Under the pieces are notes generated by a model. That model did no database searches. It saw nothing but the letters and a program-made list of their open reading frames with translations, and was not told the DNA's origin. Position numbers and translations under genes: made by a program. Shown in pieces: positions 30,001 to 45,000 of a stretch of DNA of 64,000 bases. The first letter of the stretch is position 1; each line of letters opens with the position of its first letter. Source of the DNA: Atrina japonica (Eukaryota; Mollusca; Bivalvia; Pterioida; Pinnidae); the NCBI GenBank assembly GCA_030159075.1, contig BROG01000961.1:62001-126000 (forward strand), written 5' to 3'.

Positions 30001-33000
30001 TAATAAACTTAATATTTGTTTTTTTTGTCGAGGACAATATTCGTATTTAGGAAATGTCCTCAATTGCCATTGTACACAGAACTGTCATCATATTTTTTGA
30101 TACTGACCATCCATATGATATGAAAACACATATGAAATCATTAATCACAATATCATATGAAAATGCATATGAGTCTTTAAACAAAGGATACAAAAATTAT
30201 GATTTTTATATTTATATTGACATTCAACTGAGAACTTCCATGTAGGTGACATAAATCTACTTTTTGATAAACTTCCAAAAATTGAGAATCAGTATATAAC
30301 AAAGAATTTACGAAGAATAAGATAGATGTGTGTAAAATATTTTTTTTTAGATGGGATGGTGAATTTAAAATGTAAAATTTCAAGTTTATCAATAGAAGCA
30401 TGGACATTTATGCCATCCATGTGATCATGATAAATCAGGGCAAAATTAAGAAGACAAATATGTTTTATATGTTGCAAAAGAGTTGAAAAAACCAAGGCCA
30501 TAAATTTCCAGGTAAACTGTTGGGTAAACCAAGATACTCAGGTGAGGTCAAATTAAATTTTTTTTACCTATTATGCTGAAGAGATATGATGACACTGTCG
30601 AATTATACTTACAAAAAGCTTCTCAAGGGCTGATTTGGTTAACCAGCAGTTCAAAAACGTTGGTATATAAAGATCTATCAGATATGGTGGGTAGCAGAGC
30701 TGTAACATGAAATACAATATGTATATTTAAAACATTGAAACTGATGGTACCAATGATTGTAGTTTTTTTGTTTTTGTTTTTTGTTTTTTTTTGGGGGGGG
30801 CACTTGCACCCCAACAAATTGTATGCTGCTGCAGGTATGTGAATGTGTGCAAGTGCTTACTGTCCATGTCGTTATCAAATACAAAAAGGAAGCTTCTTTT
30901 AAACAACACCTGGTGGCTATTTCATACGAGATATATTTGAGAAACAATATACCTTAAAGAAGTCAGTTATTTATGATGACTGAAAAGTTCCATAACTTTG
31001 GCAAATACAAACATAATCTTAGCCATGACTGAATACACCCTAGACCTTATTCATACAAAGCATTATACCAAATTTGGTAAAAATGATAAGACAAAAATTT
31101 GAGTTATTGATGAGAGCTAAAATGTTGCAAACAGAACAAGAGGCCCAAAAAGGTCTCAATCGCTCACCTGAGAACCATTTACAAATGTGGAAAGAAGACC
31201 CAGAAGAATATATACATGTAGGCTGATCTGGCCAAGAAACATAAATATTGCTGTTTTAAGAAATTCATAAAAAAATTTTTAATTTAAATTTCGGCAAAAT
31301 TCTTGCACAAAACATTTCTTCACCTAATTAAAAGTAAAACACTTTAATGCATCAATGTGAATGCAAGGGGAGATAATTGAGGAAATCATGTAAAATGAAT
31401 GAAAATGACAAAGTCTGAAAAGACCTCAAAAACTGTCAAAAATTAATATTCCAATTTCTATGAAAATTACAAAGTTGAATCATACATCTATGTAGATCAC
31501 TCAGAAACAATCCGTTTTTCAATTCATGCAGCGGTTCTGGAGAAAAATATGTTTACAGAGGGGTATCTTTTGGGACCTATTCTGCCCCGATTTGGATCCA
31601 TCCCTGGGCCAATCTGGCTGAAAACTAAAAATTTGGCAAAGGACCCTGAGCACTTGCTTTCTTTGAAGTTTCATCAAAATTCCTTCAGTGGTTTTGAAAC
31701 AAAAGCTAATAGTGTGAAAAATGCATCCCCCTCCTCCTTTTCTGCAGTCTTCATAGAAAAATTCCAGAAATTAAATATCAGCAAAATTCTTGCAAAAAAA
31801 CATTTCTTCACCTAATTACAAGTAAAACACATCAAAGTGAATACAAGGGGAGATAACTGAGGAAATCATGCAAATATGAATGAAAATGACAAGGTCTGAA
31901 AAGACCCTAAAAACATGTCAAAAATTAATATTCCAATTTCTATAAAAAACACAAACTTGAATCACACATCCATGTAGATCACTCAGAAACAATCTGTTTT
32001 TCAATTCATGCAGTGGTTCTGAAGAAGAAGATTTTTATAGAGGGGTACCTTTTGGGACCTATTCTGCCTCTCCCTGGATCCACCCCAAAGCTAATCTGGC
32101 TAAAAAGTACAAACTTAGTAAAGGATCTTGAGCACTTGCTTCCTGTCAAGTTTCATCAAAATCCCTTCAGTGGTTTCAGAAAAGAAGTTGAAAATATGAA
32201 AAGTTTACGGACGGCTGCTGGACGATGGATGGAGATTGATCACAATAACTCACTTGAGCCTTTGGCTCAGGTGAGCTAAAAATGGATGAACTAACAAATA
32301 TAAAGTCAGTGGCATTGGCCAGAAATAATCTTCAATCTTATGGTCATAAGAATTGTGTGACACTTTCAGTAGGATAGTTCAAGGGGATATAACTCAATTA
32401 CAGATCTTGACCAGGGAACTTACCGTTATAATTACAGGTAAGGAACAGACGAACTCCAGTACAAACACAGACCTTGCCATCTGTTCTAATTTGTTGCCCT
32501 GTAATGATGATCACAATGTTTATAAATATTGATGGAAATCTGTTCTTAATGAACATATCTTGATTAGTGAATAGTGATTTATGAAGCAGAGATACTAATG
32601 GCTCATGTAGCCACCATAGAGCCAGATTGTCAAAGGCAAAGTCTATTACAAAATACAATAGTTTTTAGCCGTTAGAATAATTTTTCAAGACTCATTGAGA
32701 AATAACAGGCTACATGTACATTTTACTTGAAAAAGATGATAATCAAATTATGAATTTTTTACGTGCACAAAATTGTATAAATGATGACAATGTTCACATT
32801 TATTTCACATCAAAGTTTTTCTTGAAAAACGAAATAAAAAAAGATTATATACAGAAACTACACAGTAAAAGCAATTGTGGATTTCAGGAGTGGATCTTAA
32901 AATGATAAGTATTATTTACACAATGCAATATACTCTGGAATGAAAACTTAAGATTACCTTGGATATGAAAATGAACAACAAAGCTTTAGTAAGTGTTGCT

Positions 33001-36000
33001 GTGGCCAACAGAACTTCACAGATCCACAATGGTAGTGGTCGATGTACCCAGATCAGTACATACCTAAGATAAAAATGTATTACAAATTACACAGGGGTAG
33101 TGGTCGATGTACCCAGATCAGTACATACCTAAAATAAAAATGTATTACAAATTACACAGGGGTAGTGGTCGATGTACCCAGATCAGTTCACAACTAAAAT
33201 AAAAAATGTATTACAAATTACACAGGGGTAGTGGTCGATGTACCCAGATCAGTACATACCTAAAATAAAAATGTATTACAAATTACACAGGGTAGTGGTC
33301 GATGTACCCAGATCAGTACATACCCGGTACCTAAGAAAAAGTATTACAAATTACACAGGGGTAGAGGTCGATGTACTCAGACCAGTACATACCTTAAAAA
33401 ATAAATGTATTATAAAATTACACAGTGGTAATGGCCAATATACCCAGATCAGTACATACCTAAAAAAAAATAAATGTATTACACACAAAATTATGCAGGG
33501 ATATAGTGGTTGATGTACCCAGATCAGTACATACCAGAACCTAAAAAATAAATGTATTGCAAAATTACACATTGGATTGTGATCAATGTTCCTAGACCAG
33601 TACATACCTTAAAAAATAAATGTACAACAAAAGTGCACAGGGGCAGTAAAAAAAAGCTACCAGTAGTCACATCACTATAGGAGGCTGAGTACGCCTGTAA
33701 TCGGTTTTAAAAAGTACCGTATTTTATGGCCAGATATGGGGGATAGGTCGAAGTCATTTTTGGCAAAAATCACTTATATTAGATATCGAAAACTGAAATG
33801 TCGGCAAAGAGGCATGATCTGAGAACACAGAAATTGCATCCTGTTTAATAACTGGTGCACGATGGTAGCCCTATTAAAATAATCAGAGTGATCGGCCTAT
33901 TTTTACATTAATAGATTAAGCATATAAGTTGCATCATATAAATATTTTAACATCTATTTATAGTGATGAGCAAGCCACCTGTTGCTGTTTACACAAGCGA
34001 CCTATTGGACCTAAATTATTATGCAGCAATTGTCAAAAATAATGTCAATTTGAATCAACAAACCCTATCCTGATCAGTTGAAGGTGTTCCAGTGATTGTA
34101 GAATGAAAGACTTCACAGTGGGGTAATAAGGGAAATTTAGTATAAAGAATGTCTGTATTTTTTATCACGCAGTTTCTGACACAGTCTTGAATCTCAATGA
34201 TATTGTAACTTGAAAGATATTAAATGAAGTGCATTAGCACACATAACAGTCTTTGGGTGTTTTGGAGTAGAGATTATCCCAAAAGAGTTAAAATGAGGAA
34301 TTGCAGATGTTTATTTCACTATTTTTTTTTAAAATAAATGCGGCGAATAGGTCGAGGTCACAACATTGGAGATGACCTTAGGCCGTAAAATACAATTTAT
34401 AGTGATTATGTTTCTATTGGTCAGAATTTAACGACACTTTGAATCAACAAAACCCTACTGATTTTTGTTATTTAGGAGTATTTTCAAACCCCCCGGCAGA
34501 TGACAGAAATAAAATGAAGGCAATAGCACACATAACACTTTGGGTAAGATACAAAAGAGAATAAATGTTTTTTTAAAAAATAACACTATGTGATGGTAGG
34601 ACACCAATATTTGGGTATTTCAAACACCTGGATGTTAAACATACAAAGACCCAAAATGGTCAAATTTAAACATGATATAAACATATAAAATGGTCAAAGT
34701 TTAAATACCAAAAAAATAACCCTTCATTTTGTGACCAAAGTGGCCAAATTTTAGTGATGCCAAAATATCCCAATTTATGGTACAGTGGAATCTTGGTATG
34801 TTGAAATCAAATGAGTCAAAATTCCGACTACGTGAAAGTAGAACAGATGATCCCAATTCTTTTATATTTATACTACTTTTAGTATGGATAGTTCAAAGTC
34901 TTGTATTTCAAAATTTCGCTTATGTCAAAGTTAATTTCTGGTCTGAGATATTGAAGAACAAACACTTCTATTTTCTATATTTCTAAATTAAATTTTCCAG
35001 TCAAAGAATGAATTAAAATGAGTGGAAAATGACAAATGTTGATTAGAGAGATATATTATCACTTGGTATTAAAGGGGCATTAACTTTGTTTATCCCAGAA
35101 AATTATTTCTATTTTTTCTATTTTTACTACTTGATGTACAATAACAAATAAGAGCTATACACAGGCATAAAAAAAATTATATTCCTATATATTGTGAAAA
35201 TAAGGGAAGATCCAGTGTGGTATTTATATACCTGTACAAATAATAAGGCAGAGATTTTCCATTGCAAGTGAAACAGTGCCAAATCTGGGTTTCTGAAGTA
35301 ATTTTCACAAAATATATAGGAATTTAGGAATTTCTATGTCTGTGTATATCTCTTTTTTGTTATTGTATATCAATCTATGTAGTAAAAAAGGGGAAATTCT
35401 TTTTTTAATAAAATACAGCTAATGCTCTTTATACCAATAGCCAGAGAAGGTCTGTTAATTGTCAGATATTATGTACTCTAGTGGTGGGGGACCAGTAGCT
35501 GGCTAGGACCAGTAATCGGCTATGGTGTGATTTCGTCTTTATTATGTGGCTATGATGTGATTTCATCTTTATTATGTGGCTATGGTGTGATACTTTATTA
35601 TGTACCACGGCAATATGTTTTTAATTCTGTACGTGTCCATCATCTCAAATATGATCGAAAAAATCTCACAAAATCGTGTTCTATATAGCCGAAATAATGT
35701 AATAGTTGGCTCCTGGTCCTAGCCAGTTACTGGTCCCCAAACAGTACAATGAAGATTTTATTCACTGGTCCCATCTTATAAATGTCAAAGCAATAGTAAC
35801 TTGTCCAAAATGTTTTAAAAAAATTTTTAAAAATTATAGGCCTAATTAATTTATCAATGTTTAAAAGAAATTTGAAAGTGTTGATAAAAATTATTCATTT
35901 AACAGGGAAAAACCAATAAAAATAGATAATTAACGGAAAAACAAACAAGGAAATTAAATGCTAAAAATAAATTTTCACTCCAGATATTATCTAGAGATAG

Positions 36001-39000
36001 AACTTATCAATTTTTTACAGAAGCAAAACATCATCTCAGGAAGCCTGATCCCCGGTAAATGATTGGTTACATTGACTGCTAAATTTTCTGATAGCTGCTG
36101 AACTAGACACTTCAATTAAATTGTGCTTTGAAATTATAACTGGTAAATATCACATTCAAAATTTTAACTTTTCCATTTGCACAAGGTAATGTACTTGTCT
36201 GATGTGATTTTCACCTCTACATGGATAACTGGACAAATAAGCGCTGGGTCCAGGACCATAAGCAAAGAAAATTTCCAAATTTTATTCTCAAAAGTTAAGA
36301 ATTTACTCAGCTGAGTAAAAAGTGAAAAAAAAACAAAACTGGAGGACCATAGAATGACTAAAGAATTTTCTCAACTGAGAAGCGTTGCTATGGCAAATGT
36401 GGACGGCAGCCATTTTCACTGTTTAGAATTACTTAAAGTCAACTACAGACTGTACTGAAGCATTTTAACAATTGAGTAAGAAACTTGTCTGAGAATTTCT
36501 TTATGGTACACAACTTTACCCAAGTTGAGGTTATTCTCAAGATTTGAGTAAAATCTTGAAGTTAAATTAAGTAAAGAAATTTGTCTGAAAATAGTTTTAT
36601 GGCCTGGGTCCCTGGATAAGGATATAAAAATATGTTAATTTCAAATTACAAATATCTTGAAGTAATAAGGATGATCCCATGAATTTTGAGATAACTAGAT
36701 ACCACTGAACATTCCACTTCACCTGTCTTATAAATGTTATTCCACAATTTGTGAAAATTTATAAGTCCCATAACTCTGTCACAGATGCTGAATGTCGGCC
36801 AGTACCTAATTTGTGCAAAATATCTAAGTTGGTTACAATTTGAGGAAAGAGGCTCAGGCTTTTTTTCAAACAGATGAATGGAAAAACAGAAAAAGAGATG
36901 TTGGGGAGTCTTTATAAAAAAAAATAATGTCAAATACCAGTAGATTTCAGCTGATGAAAACAACATTCCATCCTCCTCATTTTGAGGTATGATTCCTTCT
37001 GTAATGTTGTCAGTACACACTTGTCCAAAACTGTAAAATAAAAAATATATGGTTATTACAGCCTTTCAATCATTTTAGAGTGGCAAGGAAAACTTTGTGT
37101 TTAAATAGAAATCAGCATTTTTTTCTTAACAGAATTAGAAGAGTAAGTAGCAAGAGATTTATATCACTGATCATGAAAAAAAAATGATAGAATCTGTTGG
37201 CTGTTGTCTTCTAATGAAAGGGTTGAATAACAATAATTTTGACAAATGAAATAAAACCACATTTCAAAGATGTGACAAATACAGTTTGATTAGGATCAGC
37301 CATATTGAATTACAATATGTCATGAAAATTCATGTAATAATAACAGTTCATATCTGGATATATACATGTATGTGCCTTTCATGATGTATGGCAAATGGTA
37401 TACAGTGATTACACAATCATCCCTGGATATATACATGTATGTGCCTTTGATGGTGTATGGCAAATGGTATACAGTGATTATGCAATCATCCCTGGATATA
37501 TACATGTATGTGCCTTTGATGGTGTATGGCAAATGATATACAGTGATTACACAATCATCCCTGGATATATACATGTATATGATTTTGCTGAAATTAGTAC
37601 TCATTCTGTGTATTTTTTTTTTTTTTGATAAACTCTGCAAGCCCTATTCTAGTATCAAATGAAGTTTAAAAGTGTACAGTTAATTTACATACATATGTTT
37701 TATTAGAGTAAGACTCCAGAAAATAACATTTGCAGTATGAAAATCAGACCTACAATAAACTCTTACTGTTAAAACGTATCATATACCATGTATATCTACC
37801 TACCATCTGTAAGATTCGAAGTCATCTAACTGAACTCGTACCAAGTAAATGATACACATTAAAAACTTCACTAAGATGTCAAATATGGTGGCTCCGAGTC
37901 CTGGAAAGACAAGAAAAATAAACAATCAAGGTATCAATATCTCACATCTGTGTTATTTAACAAATGAACACTTGTCAGAGTGTATTTATTGTCATTACAC
38001 TTCCGTTTTCGTTCTACATTTTCATTTTTCCAGAGACGGTTACTTGATCTACCGTTTAAAATAAAATCACCGGATACTTTATCATACTGCACTGCTATGA
38101 CATCACAAAACTTTTTAGCTGAAATTTATCCAGCACCGACTTCTCTAACTGTATACAATATGGAGGAAGACAAACCAGGGGGATCAATAGAACTTGCCAT
38201 ATCTCTTTCAATGGTTGATGGTTTGTTAAAGTGAAATGTAATAAAACAGTAGTTTCACTACTTTTATAATTGGATACTATAGATGCTGTTTACAAAATTC
38301 TGGCATATTAATACAGTCACTTACATGATACAGCAGCTGATAAGATTGCAGTATAATCCAAAGATTTAAATCTTTTTTATTATGAACACCGTCTATCAGG
38401 TAAATTATCAATATTTAGACTACAGAGGAAGGAAAGGTCAAGGTCTCTAATTATGTCCATACTAGTATGTTTTACTCGTGTTTTATGGCACTTGTAATTT
38501 TTTCCGTCATGAGGTTGAATTCGCTACAAGTGTTTTGATGGTAGAGGACAAAACTCAGTTGCTTTTTCTCTAAGGAATGACACACTGACCTTCCGCAACA
38601 GGCAAACTTGCTCACATAATCAACCCAACAGAAATCAAAGCTGAACTGACTTAGAGATGCTCAGTATTAAAGGGGCATTATAGTAACCTAGCAGGGTGTA
38701 GCCTTGTGAACCCTTTCTTGCCCTGGAGAAGTTTAAATTTTGAGTAATAAAGCACAACATTAAATTACACTGATAGAGTAATCGTTCACACTTGTCACCA
38801 ACTCACCACACAAGAGTATGAGAGTGTGAGAAATAAAACGGTTTTCCTGTGCAGCTTGTCATGACCAAAACTTGAGTAGAATCATCTGTATTATAATCAA
38901 AAAGTTACTCCACCACGCCATCTAAAGTGAATCAGACAATAGTCAATAGCTGTGTTTTCAACAAACAAAAAATTATTTTGTGTTTTACAACTATGATTGA

Positions 39001-42000
39001 TGTACAATAAAAAATAAGAAATATACACAGACATAAAAATTCTGACCAGGGGCAATATAAATGAAAATTTCCACCAATCCTCCAGGACAAGTAGTATTGA
39101 AATCTACTTGTCCAGATGCAAAAATGACTTGTCCGAAAATTCAGTGTAACATTTAAAGATATTATTTTGTGTTTAGGGTTATTTTTGTCTTCAACAATTT
39201 CACTTCGTGTCTGAATGCAAAATGGACTTGTCCCGGACAACCCCGATTGTTGAACGCTGCTTACATGTATATTTCTATAAATTTTGTGAAAATAAGGTCA
39301 GGTCCAATGTCATATGCATAAATTCAAAGAGAAGGGTCAAATGAATCATTTAAAAACAAATAACTGCAAAACTGGATTTCACTTTCTCAAGCAGTTTTTA
39401 CAAAATATAAAGGAAATTATGAATTTTTATGCCTGAGTACATCTCTTTTTTGTTATTACATGTATATATCAATCTAAGTACTAAAAAAAGAAAGATTTAA
39501 GAAAAAAAAACCCAGCTAATGCCCATTTAAAGCTAGATGCTCTAATCACTAGCCTCCTTATATATATAAAGTTTAGACACAGATTATAACATCTATTTAG
39601 ATTATGTATACTTACTTATATCTGGGGAGTAATAAACAGTTTCATGCTCCACCATTATTACAGTGATAATTACACCGATAATTACATAAATGTACTAACA
39701 AAGTATACAAAAATCTTAATATTCTCTCCGAACGTGATTCACAATGGAAACAAAGTTTTGATGACAGGTCAATCATCAATAGGTCACTTTAAATTTACCT
39801 ACTATACACATGGATTTGTAATTTACCTTGGACAGGTGAAATTATACCTGTAACTTAGCTTATCTAGTGTGGAATATCATAAGACTTCTAAGTGCAAGTG
39901 ATCTACCGGCTTACATTTAAACAGGTGGTCAATTGTTAGGCAAAATTATCATGGGTCATAGCAGGGATACACTACTATACCTGTTGTCTAAATGAAGTCA
40001 ATTCTCTTGCTATCCAACAACAACAAAAATTACTCCCAAAAATTGATAACAGAACTTACTTGCTTTACTTTTTCGGAAGAGGAGTCTGCGAAATCTGCCT
40101 CTAAGAGAGACTTCCTGTGTCAAAATCACTGGTGTGGAACTGAAATATTATAGATAGAACATGATTAGTTGTGCTTTCAATCATATTATATGATAAAATA
40201 TGTATAATACATAGGCGCAGGAACCGGGGAGACGGGTAGGCCCAGCCCCCACTTTTTTCACATACAAGTTTTTTCTTACATTATCATCACATCTGGAATC
40301 CAGAAAAAGGCTTCCCAGAGCTTTTAATTTAGGGCCTACCAAACTTTTCGCGCCCCACTACGCTCTGTGAAAACATTGATATACTCTTCCTTCCCTCTAA
40401 CTTGAATTGTCCGTATATTTTGGATTTGATGGATGTGGTTTGCCCTACATATCGGTTAAGATATTTTCATTTGTGTTTTCTTAGCATGTATGAATATAAA
40501 TTTATTTGTAAACAAAATTTGCATCGGATCAAAATGTACACAAGTTTCCCTTCTGTTATTATCAGCTAAGATCTGAAAATAAATCCTCAATGATATCCTC
40601 TTCTTTACACATAATAAACCAACAATTTGCATGTGTACAGCATCCTGTCACATCCCCCCCCCCCCTCCAAAAAAAAAAAAAATCCTTTGGGGCTGTACCT
40701 GATAAGTCTGTCAATTTAATGAAATAATTGTCTGGAACAAAAACATATACGTTATATATCATTATTGCAAGTGAATACTTGCCAAATTGGGTTTTTCAAG
40801 CAATTGTCACAAAATATATAGGAATTTAAGAATTTTTATGCCAGTGTATATTTCTTTTTGTTATTGCACATCAATCTACGTAAGTAGTAAAAAGAAAGAA
40901 AAATCTTTGGAAATAAACAAAGCTAATGCCCCTTTAAATCACGGACCAACATTTATTTACCTGATCCAATCATCTTCATCCTCCGAGTCTGAAGCATACA
41001 TCCACTTCAGATCAATGCCGTCGCATACATGTGGCTCCTGTGCCATCTTGTCTCTCTGAAATAATAAAAATATATCAATTGTTGTTCAGTGGAAACTGTC
41101 TTGAAAGACCAGCACTCTCACAAAAGACCAGCACTCTCACAAAAGACCACTGCTCTCACAAAAGACCAGCACTCTCACAAAAGACCACTGCTCTCACAAA
41201 AGACCACCACTCTCACAAAAGACCACTGCTCTCACAAAAGACCACCACTCTCACAAAAGACCACCTGTCATATGAGACCAATTTTTAAAAATAACTTGGT
41301 TAAATAAAACCTTTAGAATAACTTGGTTAAATAAAACCTATTAAGATTTCAATCTACACACAAAGTTCTGCTAAACCATTCTTCTGTCTACTTAGCATAA
41401 CCACATGTAGTCTCCTACGCAGAAAGAGATTATATCTACATGTGTATATACATGTACTTAACCAAAACCTGTGGCGTTTGTTTGGACATTGACTTCAATT
41501 TTTATGAATACATGTATATTACTACATAAAATAATTTGAATATGATGTCTAGACATACAACATGCATATGAATATGAATTGTCCTTAAAGGGGCAATAGC
41601 CTTTTGTTTCCCCCCAAAATTTCTTTCTTCTTTTTTTACAACTTAGATTTATGTACAATAATAACAACAACAAAAAGGAGATATACACAGGCATAAAATT
41701 CTTAAATTCCTATATACAGTGAAACCTCACTATTAAGACCACCTAACTGACCGACTCAAAGTGGTCTGATTTGTGAGGTGGTCTTTTAAGTGAGGTTCTG
41801 TGCTTATCGAATATTGAACATGAGACTTAAACTTTATGATCTGAAATTTGAGGTGGTCTCCTAAGCGAGGTGGTCTTTAGGCGAGGTTTCAGTGTATTTT
41901 GTATCTTCATGTAAGTAAAAAAAACAATTTTTGGGGGGGGGGGCACAGCTAATGCCCCTTTAAAAGTAATTGCCCATCATGATACACATGAAACAAAAGT

Positions 42001-45000
42001 AAACGAAGTCCATAACATACGTCAATATTTGTGGCAGTTCACCTGCAGATAATGACAACTCCATTTCAATACTCATACGAGATAAAAAACATAAAGAAAG
42101 CAAACTTGTACCTTTCGTCGATATTTTCCCATAATTTCCGAGGTAATCACCTAGACAGTTTACATTACTGTTTTGTATGACAAAACCCAAACACAATATG
42201 GTTTGTCATGGTACACACACATACATAGAAACTTTAGATCTTCAACATCACTGATATCTGTACTCAGAAATCAGGAAATAAGGTACATGTGCATGTAACC
42301 TTAAAAACTCAACTTATACATCATCACATAAATTACTATATGTATTATAAACTTTCTGAAATCCTTGATCAAATTTAAAAACAAGAGGCCTATGAGCCAC
42401 ATCGCTCACCTGAACTGTTGGTATCTTACAAATATGGGAATCTCAAATTTACAAATTATTTTAACACTCCTTAGGAGTGGAGGAGATTTAAAAATGAATG
42501 AAAATGACAAAGCTGGGAAAGATGTCAAAAATATGTCAAAAATTAGTTTTCCAATTTATTCCAAAAACAGGAAACTGAATCATGTCCATAAAGATCACTC
42601 AGATGTAATTAGTTTTTCAATCCATGCAGCAGTTCTGGAGAAGATTTTTAAAGAGGGGTACACCCCACTTTTTTGCCCCCCCCCCTGGGCTGAAGGCCAA
42701 TTAAAAAAAACTTGGTAGAGGACCTTGAGCCCCACCCTGGATCCACCCCTGGGCTGATCTGGCTGAAATTAAAAAACTTGGTAGAGGACCTTGAGTACTT
42801 TGCAGTCTTTCTGTAAGTTTTTCAGCAAAATTCTTTCATCCCATTAGGGGTTTTGGAGAAGAAGAAATCGAAAAAATGTGGAAAATTACAAAGTCAACCC
42901 CCCCCCCCCCACTCAGATACAGTTTTTTTTTTAATTCATGCAGTCTAAAAAAAATTCATAAAAAATTCCAAAATGAATTAAACTTTGAGTACTTACTTCA
43001 GCAAAATTCCGTTCAGGTAAAACACATAAAATAAAAGCAATCAAAAAAATTAAATTTCAAATAAACCTGTCAGAGAAAATCCAAAGAACATCAAATACAA
43101 AAATGAATGAAAATTACAAAGTCATAAAAAAGAATGTCAAAAAAGTCTAAAAGGACGTCAAAAATTTATTTTCCGATTTCAACGAAACTAACAAACTTGA
43201 ATCATACATCTATGTAGATCACTCAGATACAGTTAGTTTTTCAATTCATGCAGCATTTCTGGAGGAGAAGATTTTTAAAGAGGGGTACCCCCTGTGGCCT
43301 CTTTTGCCCAACCCTGGATCCACCCCTGAGCCAATCAGGCCGAAACGATCAAACTTGGTAGAGGACTTTGAGTACTTGCTTCCTATAAAGTTTCATTAAA
43401 ATCCCTTCAGCGATTTTGGAGGAAAAGTCAAAAATGTGAAAAGTTTATGTACAGACAGACAGATGGACAGACAGACGGACAGACAATGGACAAAAGACAA
43501 ACCTTCGGTTCAGGTGAGCTTAAAACCATAAAGAAAGATAAAATATCATCAAAGTAAACTTGTACCTTTCGTCGATATTTTCCCATAATTTCCGAGGTAA
43601 TCACCTAGACAATTTACATTACTGTTTTGTATGACAAAACCCAAACACAATATGGTTTGTCATGGTACACACACATACATAGAAACTTTAGATCTTTAAC
43701 ATCACCGATATCTGTACTCAGAAATCAGGAAATAAGGTACATGTGCATGTAACCTTAAAAACTCAACTTATACATCATCACATAAATTACTATATGTACT
43801 ATAAACTTTCTGAAATCCTTGATCAAATTTAAAAAAAAAAACAACAACTGATAACATGTACGATTTTATGGATGATTATACATGTTGGTAAGTGAACACT
43901 TCCTGTGTCATATGCACTGTCTGTGAGTAACGCATATCTACTTAATCACAATATAAAATTATCTAAAGTTATTGTAACTGTAACAGTGGCTCAGCTCCTT
44001 TGATTTCCTGTCAATATTTACATATGATATATACATGAACTGTAACTGCGGAAAATATCCGTGAGGGTAATGGACACTAAATATGGGATGAGGAGTTTTT
44101 CGTGTTAATTCCCCTGCCTACCAATCCCACAGATGTGCTAAGATGAGGAGTTTTTTGTGTTAATTCCCCTGCCCACCAATCCAACAGATGTGCTAAGATG
44201 AGGAGTTTTTCGTGTTAATTCCCCTGCCTACCAATCCCACAGATGTGCTAAGATGAGGAGTTTTTCGTGTTAATTCCCCTGCCTACCAATCCCACAGATG
44301 TGCTAAGATGAGGAGTTTTTCGTGTAAAAAATCCCCATGCATATGGTGCCTAAAATTACCAATCCAAACACAGATGTGCTAAGAATTATCGTTTAATATA
44401 GGTCTGCTCAAAGTAAGTTGTGACATCACGTAAAAATCCTCCATGCGTATGGTTTGCACAATAAAATTGCGTAATCAACAACACACGGAAATCTCCATGT
44501 TTACAGTATTTGAACTTTGATTAGTGTTTTACACCACACATGTCACATTGTATATGGTGGTGGCCAGTTTTTAATGATGAAGGAGAGAATCTGGTTACAA
44601 TGTACCCGAGAAGAGATAACATGCCTTCTGCAAGTAAACTTTTAGTAATCCTGCAATTTGATCTCTCACCAAAAAACAGCTTACAACAATTTCCATAACA
44701 GGGCATTCGAACCTGCGCTGACCAGAAGTGAGAGACTTCAAGGTTCAAAGTGTGATACTCTAACCACTCGGCCATGGAGGCCCCAATACATTAATGATCT
44801 GTGCAGAGATTGTCGTGGTTATAGAACATGTAGAACAGATTCACCTTTTCACTGTCATCCTTAGGGTCTGGCACCCTGAAACTTGAGAATTACTTATGTC
44901 TGAAATTTTTACATATCTTTTAGTAATCCTGGAGTTTGATTGGCTGAGCACTTAATTTTTTGTTAGTTCCAATGCTTTTCATGATTTAACTGTACATAGA

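Larger units (their letters stand above)
33626..36937. other. KCNT intron, 3.3 kb, with repeats
   Basis: No exon was seen. It holds a full 'GGGGCATTAGCTGTG' type element (35071-35435), a short 29-bp triplication (35510-35590) and a 'CTGGGTCC..CATAA' element (36243-36612). Confidence 0.5.

Noticed and set aside
31549..32279. Frames that read like a conserved short protein (two similar copies)
   Set aside because: They lie in an interspersed repeat present elsewhere with broken frames; the similarity is due to internal duplication of the repeat.
44700..44784. tRNA gene on the minus strand
   Set aside because: The A and B boxes are good, but it continues into a shared SINE body with other copies in the window and has no proper acceptor stem.
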